A stretch of DNA of 25,165 nucleotides, taken from NCBI GenBank assembly GCA_012518475.1, contig JAAYSB010000135.1, positions 1 to 25,165 of the forward strand, given 5' to 3'. The notes under the pieces were generated by a model. The model made no database searches and was not told the origin of the DNA. It saw nothing but the letters and a program-made list of their open reading frames with translations. The position numbers and the translations under genes were made by a program. This document shows positions 21,931 to 25,165 of this stretch, one piece after another (the stretch's first letter is position 1; the number at the start of each line of letters is the position of its first letter). This DNA is from Intrasporangiaceae bacterium (lineage in GTDB: Bacteria > Actinomycetota > Actinomycetes > Actinomycetales > Dermatophilaceae).

Positions 21931-21979
21931 CCGAGGTGTGCGTGGAGAGGCGGACGTCGTGCGCCGCCGAACCTGCGAT

Positions 21980-22009
21980 TTGGGGAGTCTGACCGGGTGT
22001 GGGTAGTAT
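21980..22009 (+). promoter_or_regulatory. tRNA-Gln promoter
   Basis: TTGGGG (21980-21985) and TAGTAT (22004-22009) are separated by 18 bases. Transcription would start near 22016, leaving about 84 bases of 5' leader before the tRNA. Confidence 0.6.
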
Positions 22010-22099
22010 CGACCCTCGGTTCACCGCCCGCGCGGAGCGGACTGGAAGGCCTGCGAGGAGCAGGCGCGCCAGCGCAGACGAAGGGGCGGGGATACCCCT

Positions 22100-22171
22100 T
22101 GGGGTATGGTGTAATTGGCAACACAAGTGATTCTGGTTCACTCGTTCTAGGTTCGAGTCCTGGTACCCCAG
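22100..22171 (+). tRNA. tRNA-Gln (anticodon CTG)
   Basis: A complete 72-base cloverleaf. The acceptor arms are TGGGGTA (22100-22106) and TACCCCA (22164-22170) with discriminator G22171. The D stem is GTGT/ACAC, the anticodon stem AGTGA/TCACT with loop TTCTGGT (CTG at 22133-22135), and the T arm CTAGG-TTCGAGT-CCTGG. An encoded CCA follows at 22172-22174. It reads CAG codons, the main Gln codon of this GC-rich genome. Confidence 0.97.
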
Positions 22172-22216
22172 CCATCGGTTCCACCGCGCTCTTCCCCGGA
22201 GCGCCACGGAAGCCGA

Positions 22217-22246
22217 TTGGGAAGAATCCGCCGCTCGCGGTAAGGT
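22217..22246 (+). promoter_or_regulatory. tRNA-Glu promoter
   Basis: TTGGGA (22217-22222) and TAAGGT (22241-22246) are 18 bases apart, the same layout as at tRNA-Gln. Transcription would start near 22253, about 9 bases before the tRNA. A 6-bp hairpin GCGCTC/GAGCGC (22186-22204) lies upstream and may end the tRNA-Gln transcript. Confidence 0.6.
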
Positions 22247-22261
22247 TTCTCCTCGTGTCAC

Positions 22262-22334
22262 GGCCCCGTTGTGTAGTGGCCTAGCACGCCGCCCTCTCAA
22301 GGCGGTAGCGCGGGTTCGAATCCCGTCGGGGCTA
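22262..22334 (+). tRNA. tRNA-Glu (anticodon CTC)
   Basis: A complete 73-base cloverleaf. The acceptor arms are GGCCCCG (22262-22268) and CGGGGCT (22327-22333), first pair G-T, with discriminator A22334. The D stem is GTGT/GCAC, the anticodon stem CCGCC/GGCGG with loop CTCTCAA (CTC at 22296-22298), and the T arm GCGGG-TTCGAAT-CCCGT. CCA is not encoded, unlike in the tRNA-Gln next to it. Confidence 0.96.
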
Positions 22335-22342
22335 CGCCGTGA

Positions 22343-22375
22343 CGAAGGCCCACCTGGTCAGCAGGTGGGCCTTCG
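22343..22375 (+). terminator. Terminator of tRNA-Glu
   Basis: CGAAGGCCCACCTG (22343-22356) and CAGGTGGGCCTTCG (22362-22375) form a perfect 14-bp stem with a 5-base loop, starting 8 bases after the tRNA. The following bases (CTCGTTCTC) are only mildly T-rich. Confidence 0.8.
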
Positions 22376-22433
22376 CTCGTTCTCGGGGTCTTGTAGGTCG
22401 TCCGGATCTGGGTGTTGCTGGGTTCATAGGTCT

Positions 22434-22553
22434 GTGTCGGCTGATCCGCACGGTGTCGCCGACTCCGCTCCGTGTCGTCTGATCCGCACGGTGTCGGCCA
22501 TTGACGACACAGCGGTGACTGGACGACACAGCGGTGACTGGACGACACAGCGG
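22434..22553. repeat. Converging array of 19-bp units with GTGTCG/CGACAC
   Basis: GTGTCG occurs at 22434, 22453, 22472 and 22491, exactly 19 bases apart. Its complement CGACAC occurs at 22505, 22524 and 22543, again 19 apart. Forward units 1 and 3 are almost identical over 25 bases (22434-22458 and 22472-22496, one difference). The reverse-oriented units are a perfect tandem of AGCGGTGACTGGACGACAC (22511-22529, 22530-22548). The two halves face each other; CCGCT-CC-GTGTCGTC (22465-22479) can pair with GACGACACAGCGG (22503-22515). No gene is visible in 22376-22659. It may be a REP-like element or a protein-binding array; the function is unknown. Confidence 0.75.
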
Positions 22554-22659
22554 CTGCCGGGCAGGGCGGGATCCTGTGCTGGGTGGAGGTGCGCGCCGGC
22601 ACAGGTGCGCCTCGGCAAAGGTGAGACGTCCGGTGCCACCACCCGGGGATGGAGGGTCT

Positions 22660-24009
22660 TCAGAGGCCGAGGAGGGCGCGGGCGATGAGGAAGTAGATGA
22701 TCAGCCCGGTCGCGTCGATGAGGGTGCTGATGAACGGGTTGGAGAACACGGCCGGGTCCGCGCGCAGCACCCGGGCGATCAGCGGGATGACACCGCCGGC
22801 GACGGCTGCGAGGGTGCACATGATGAGCATCGTCAGGCCGATGACCTCGCCGATCGTCACGGAGTACACGACGCTGACGATCACGAAGGCGAGTCCGCCG
22901 AGGATGAGGCCGAGGAAGAGCCCGACGACGCCCTCGCGCGCGACGACCTTGAGGGCGTCCGAGGGCCTGACGTCCCCGAGGGCCATGGCGCGGGTCACTG
23001 TCGTCGCGGCCTGGTTGCCGGTGTTGCCGCCGGTGCCGATGAGCAGCGGGATGAACACCGACAGCACGACCATCTGCTCGAGGGTCGACTCGAAGGTCTC
23101 GAGCACCTGCACCGTCAGGGTCGCCCCGACCGCGAGGACGAGGAGCCAGACGATCCGGGACCGGACGATCTGACGACGCGGGGTCGACAGATAGGGACTG
23201 CGCAGCGGCTCCGACCCACCCTGGCGGGCCTGGTCCTCGGACTCGGCCGCCTCGAGGACCGAGAGCGCGTCGTCCACGGTGAGGATGCCGACGAGGCGGT
23301 CCTCGGAGTCGACGATGGGCAGCGCGAGGCGGCCGGCGTCCGCGCAGCGGCGGGCCGCCTCCTCGGCGGACTCGGTGGCGTAGGCGAGGTCGGCCGGACG
23401 GGAGAGGTCCCCGATGAGAGCGTTCGGGTCGGCACGGAGCAGGTCCCGCAGACCGACGACACCGACGACGCGGCGCTCGTCGTCGACGACGGGAAGGGTA
23501 TAGATCGTCTCGGCCGCGTCGAGCAGGTTGTGCACCCGGGCCAGGGCCCGGTTCACCGTCGAGTCGACCCGCAACGGGATGACCTCGGGACTCATCCGTC
23601 GCCCGACCGATCCCTCGGGATAGCCGAGGACGGTCGCGGTCAGCTGGCGCTCGGCCGGGCTGAGTCCGTGCATGAGCCGTTTGGCGACCTTGGCGGGCAG
23701 CTCGTCAAGCAGGCCGACCCGGTCGTCGGGGTCGAGATCGTCGAAGACGGCGGCCACCTCGTCGTCCTGGAGGTGGGCGACGAGCTGGGCCTGGGAGCCC
23801 GCCGACATGAACTCGAAGACCTCGAGCGCGTGGTCCTTCGCGAGCAGCCGGAACAGGACAGCCTGCTGCGACGAGGGGAGCCGGCCGAGGAAGGTCTCCA
23901 GGGCCTGGGCGGAGACACCGGCAGCCAGGTCTCGGGCGCGGGGGAGATCCCGGGCGCTCAGGGCGGCGGTGAGCTCGCGGTCGTCCCAGAGGAGGGTTGG
24001 CTCGTTCAT
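22660..24009 (-). CDS. mgtE: Magnesium transporter MgtE
   Basis: MgtE is a Mg2+ channel of the inner membrane, gated by cytoplasmic Mg2+. The 449-residue protein has the usual three parts. An N domain of helical repeats (about 1-130) has LPSSQQAVLFRLLAKDHALEVFEFM and DDLDPDDRVGLLDELPAKV. Two CBS domains (about 135-260) follow, then five membrane segments (about 275-449). The pore region has PLLIGTGGNTGNQAATTVTRAMALG, and the end has FISTLIDATGLIIYFLIA with the conserved Asp. GGAGGAG 6 bases before ATG 24009 decides the start. ndgR lies 52 bases upstream on the same strand, with a hairpin between, so the genes may or may not be cotranscribed. Confidence 0.94.
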   Translation of the reverse strand: MNEPTLLWDDRELTAALSARDLPRARDLAAGVSAQALETFLGRLPSSQQAVLFRLLAKDHALEVFEFMSAGSQAQLVAHLQDDEVAAVFDDLDPDDRVGLLDELPAKVAKRLMHGLSPAERQLTATVLGYPEGSVGRRMSPEVIPLRVDSTVNRALARVHNLLDAAETIYTLPVVDDERRVVGVVGLRDLLRADPNALIGDLSRPADLAYATESAEEAARRCADAGRLALPIVDSEDRLVGILTVDDALSVLEAAESEDQARQGGSEPLRSPYLSTPRRQIVRSRIVWLLVLAVGATLTVQVLETFESTLEQMVVLSVFIPLLIGTGGNTGNQAATTVTRAMALGDVRPSDALKVVAREGVVGLFLGLILGGLAFVIVSVVYSVTIGEVIGLTMLIMCTLAAVAGGVIPLIARVLRADPAVFSNPFISTLIDATGLIIYFLIARALLGL

Positions 24010-24039
24010 GGTCGCTCCTCCGTGAGCCGGGAATGGTGG

Positions 24040-24055
24040 CGGCCGCAGGCGGCCG
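24040..24055. terminator. Hairpin between ndgR and mgtE
   Basis: CGGCCGC (24040-24046) and GCGGCCG (24049-24055) form a 7-bp inverted repeat with only AG between, in the 52-base gap. No T-tract; it may partly end ndgR transcription or only space the genes. Confidence 0.35.
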
Positions 24056-24061
24056 GGGGGA

Positions 24062-24808
24062 TCAGCCCTCGCCGCGCTGGGCCTCCTGCTGGGCGGCGTG
24101 GCGGGCCAGTACCTCGGTGAGCTTGTTCGCCCCCGCGATCACGGTGGCGGCGTGCAGCCGGCCAGGCTGGCGGGAGAGTCGCTCGATGGGTCCGGAGATG
24201 GAGACGGCGGCGATGACCCGGCCGCTCGGGGAACGGACGGGGGCCGAGACGGAGGCGACGCCGAGCTCACGCTCGCCGACGCTCTGCGCCCAGCCGCGAC
24301 GGCGCACCCCGGACAGGGTGGTTGCCGTGAACGCGGCACCCTGCAGGCCGCGGTGCAGACGGTCCGGCTCCTCCCAGGCGAGCAGGACCTGGGCGGCGGA
24401 GCCGGCGAGCATCGTCAGGGTCGCGCCGATCGGGATGGAGTCGCGCAGCCCCACTGGGCGCTCGGCGGCCGAGACGCAGATGCGGTGGTCGCCCTGGCGG
24501 CGGAAGAGCTGGGCGCTCTCGTTCGTGTGGTCGCGCAGCGCCCCGAGAACGGGGCCGGCGGCCGCGAGGAGCTTGTCCTCCCCGGCTGCGGCGGCGAGCT
24601 CACCCATGCGCGGTCCGAGGATGAAGCGGCCCTGGAGGTCACGCGCGACGAGGCGGTGGTACTCGAGGGCGACGGCCAGTCGGTGAGCCGTGGGCCGCGC
24701 CAGACCGGTGGCCGTGACGAGCTGGGCGAGCGTTGACGGGCCCGCTTCGAGTGCACTGAGAACGATGGCGGCCTTGTCGAGGACGCCGACTCCGCTCGAG
24801 TTGTCCAT
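24062..24808 (-). CDS. ndgR: IclR-family regulator of leucine genes (NdgR/LtbR type)
   Basis: NdgR (Streptomyces) and LtbR (Corynebacterium) are IclR-family regulators that bind upstream of leuCD and other amino acid genes. This 248-residue protein begins MDNSSGVGVLDKAAIVLSALE, which I recognise as close to the NdgR N-terminus. The winged helix is at residues about 8-65 (TLAQLVTATGLARPTAHRLAVALE). The effector domain follows, with LGVASVSAPVRSPSGRVIAAVSISGPIERL. The start is placed at ATG 24808, because family members start at MDNSS and CAATAT lies 6 bases before it; an in-frame ATG at 24829 lies inside the operator. It is divergent from leuC, its expected target. A perfect inverted repeat (24822-24840) just upstream is the likely binding site for autoregulation. 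Confidence 0.92.
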   Translation of the reverse strand: MDNSSGVGVLDKAAIVLSALEAGPSTLAQLVTATGLARPTAHRLAVALEYHRLVARDLQGRFILGPRMGELAAAAGEDKLLAAAGPVLGALRDHTNESAQLFRRQGDHRICVSAAERPVGLRDSIPIGATLTMLAGSAAQVLLAWEEPDRLHRGLQGAAFTATTLSGVRRRGWAQSVGERELGVASVSAPVRSPSGRVIAAVSISGPIERLSRQPGRLHAATVIAGANKLTEVLARHAAQQEAQRGEG

Positions 24809-24821
24809 GTAATGATATTGC

Positions 24822-24840
24822 CGTCTCATGACCTGAGACG
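24822..24840. promoter_or_regulatory. Candidate NdgR operator CGTCTCA-N5-TGAGACG
   Basis: CGTCTCATGACCTGAGACG is a perfect 7-bp inverted repeat with a 5-base spacer. It lies 14 to 32 bp upstream of the ndgR start codon, which is probably also its transcription start, so a bound protein would block that promoter. For leuC it covers the -35 position of a possible promoter (TGAGAC-N17-TATGCC, 24834-24862). One site could therefore control both genes. Confidence 0.6.
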
Positions 24841-24867
24841 CAAATCCGCCGCTCGGTATGCCGTGCG

Positions 24868-24943
24868 AACCTCCCAGGAGGGTTCACCGCATCCGGTGGC
24901 CCGGCATCGCTTTGCACGTTGGCACCGGGCCCACCGGTGTGCC
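24868..24943 (+). promoter_or_regulatory. Leader region of leuC with hairpins
   Basis: Between the operator and leuC there are hairpins CACCG/CGGTG (24885-24898) and GGCACCGG with CCGGTGTGCC (24921-24943, one small bulge), plus an imperfect GAACC/GGTTC stem (about 24867-24885). None has a T-tract. I see no leader peptide with Leu codons. Confidence 0.35.
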
Positions 24944-24962
24944 CTAGAAAGGTCGAGATCGC

Positions 24963-25165
24963 ATGGCCCAGACTCTTGCTGAGAAGGTGTGGGACGCCCA
25001 CATCGTCAGGCGCGCGGAGGGCGAGCCGGACCTGTTGTACATCGACCTCCACCTGCTCCACGAGGTGACGAGTCCGCAGGCCTTCGACGGGCTGCGGATC
25101 GCCGGTCGACAGGTGCGCCGGACGGATCTGACCCTGGCGACCGAGGACCACAACGTCCCGACGAC
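24963..25165 (+). CDS. leuC: 3-isopropylmalate dehydratase large subunit, 5' part (runs off the window)
   Basis: LeuC, with LeuD, isomerises 2-isopropylmalate to 3-isopropylmalate using a [4Fe-4S] cluster, and usually also processes citramalate for the CimA route. The first 67 residues are visible: TLAEKVWDAHIVRR, then DLLYIDLHLLHEVTSPQAFDGLR and TLATEDHNVPT. These are the conserved N-terminal segments of the aconitase-family large subunit, ahead of the cluster-binding cysteines. GAAAGG (24947-24952) lies 10 bases before ATG 24963. It is divergent from ndgR, as in other actinobacteria, and probably under its control; leuD is expected beyond the window. Confidence 0.95.
   Translation, partial: MAQTLAEKVWDAHIVRRAEGEPDLLYIDLHLLHEVTSPQAFDGLRIAGRQVRRTDLTLATEDHNVPT

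Noticed and set aside
22100..22334. tRNA pair as an integration hotspot
   Set aside because: No integrase, no duplicated tRNA 3' end at a distance and no change of composition around the genes is visible in the window.
24809..24829. ATG 24829 as the ndgR start, giving seven more residues
   Set aside because: Family members begin at MDNSS, no ribosome binding site precedes 24829, and the extension lies across the operator and promoter.

Overview
The window is very GC-rich with almost only G/C at third codon positions. It carries a gene order known from actinobacteria: serA, leuB, a fumarylacetoacetate-hydrolase-like gene next to gltX, tRNA-Gln and tRNA-Glu, then an IclR-type regulator (NdgR/LtbR type) divergent from leuC. 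Mycobacterium tuberculosis has the same framework around Rv2996c-Rv2988c. I infer a chromosomal core region of an actinobacterium, probably a Micrococcales member (perhaps Intrasporangiaceae; the family is a guess). I see no phage, insertion sequence, CRISPR array or rRNA.

Layout. 1-4502 (+): 3' end of serA, a 26-codon small gene with its own strong ribosome binding site and terminator, leuB, ilvE and a HAD phosphatase. 4563-5693 (+): a metallo-beta-lactamase-fold hydrolase of the NAPE-PLD-like group. 5761-8366 (-): a tight NAD-salvage operon pncB-pncA-nrtR. 8367-8857: a regulatory region with the pncB promoter and, on the + strand, what looks like a branched-chain amino acid attenuator (13-residue leader peptide with Val-Ile-Ile, a 12-bp hairpin and an intrinsic terminator) ahead of cimA (citramalate synthase, 8858-10486). 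10602-13157 (-): glycogen phosphorylase, divergent from a sugar ABC importer (13512-17222: lipoprotein binding protein and two permeases, no ATPase). 17294-19436 (-): rtcB and a conserved actinobacterial protein often labelled 3-methyladenine DNA glycosylase. 19557-21930 (+): FAH-family protein and gltX, followed by tRNA-Gln(CTG) and tRNA-Glu(CTC). 22335-22659 holds a hairpin and an unusual 19-bp-period repeat array. 22660-24808 (-): mgtE and ndgR; leuC starts at 24963 and runs off the end.

How it fits together. LeuB, IlvE, CimA, LeuC and NdgR belong to branched-chain amino acid synthesis. CimA makes isoleucine precursors from pyruvate and acetyl-CoA, bypassing threonine. Two control points are visible: the cimA leader and a perfect inverted repeat at ndgR/leuC. 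PncA, PncB and NrtR form a self-contained nicotinamide-salvage module. GlgP and the importer share a control region with a LacI-type palindrome, which suggests coordinated use of glycogen and imported alpha-glucosides.

Several genes (leuB, ilvE, the metallo-hydrolase, the FAH gene, the glycosylase-like gene, ndgR, nearly gltX) have a TANNNT-like -10 element only 6-10 bases before the start codon and no Shine-Dalgarno, as expected for leaderless mRNAs. All functional calls rest on reading motifs by eye; no database search was run.
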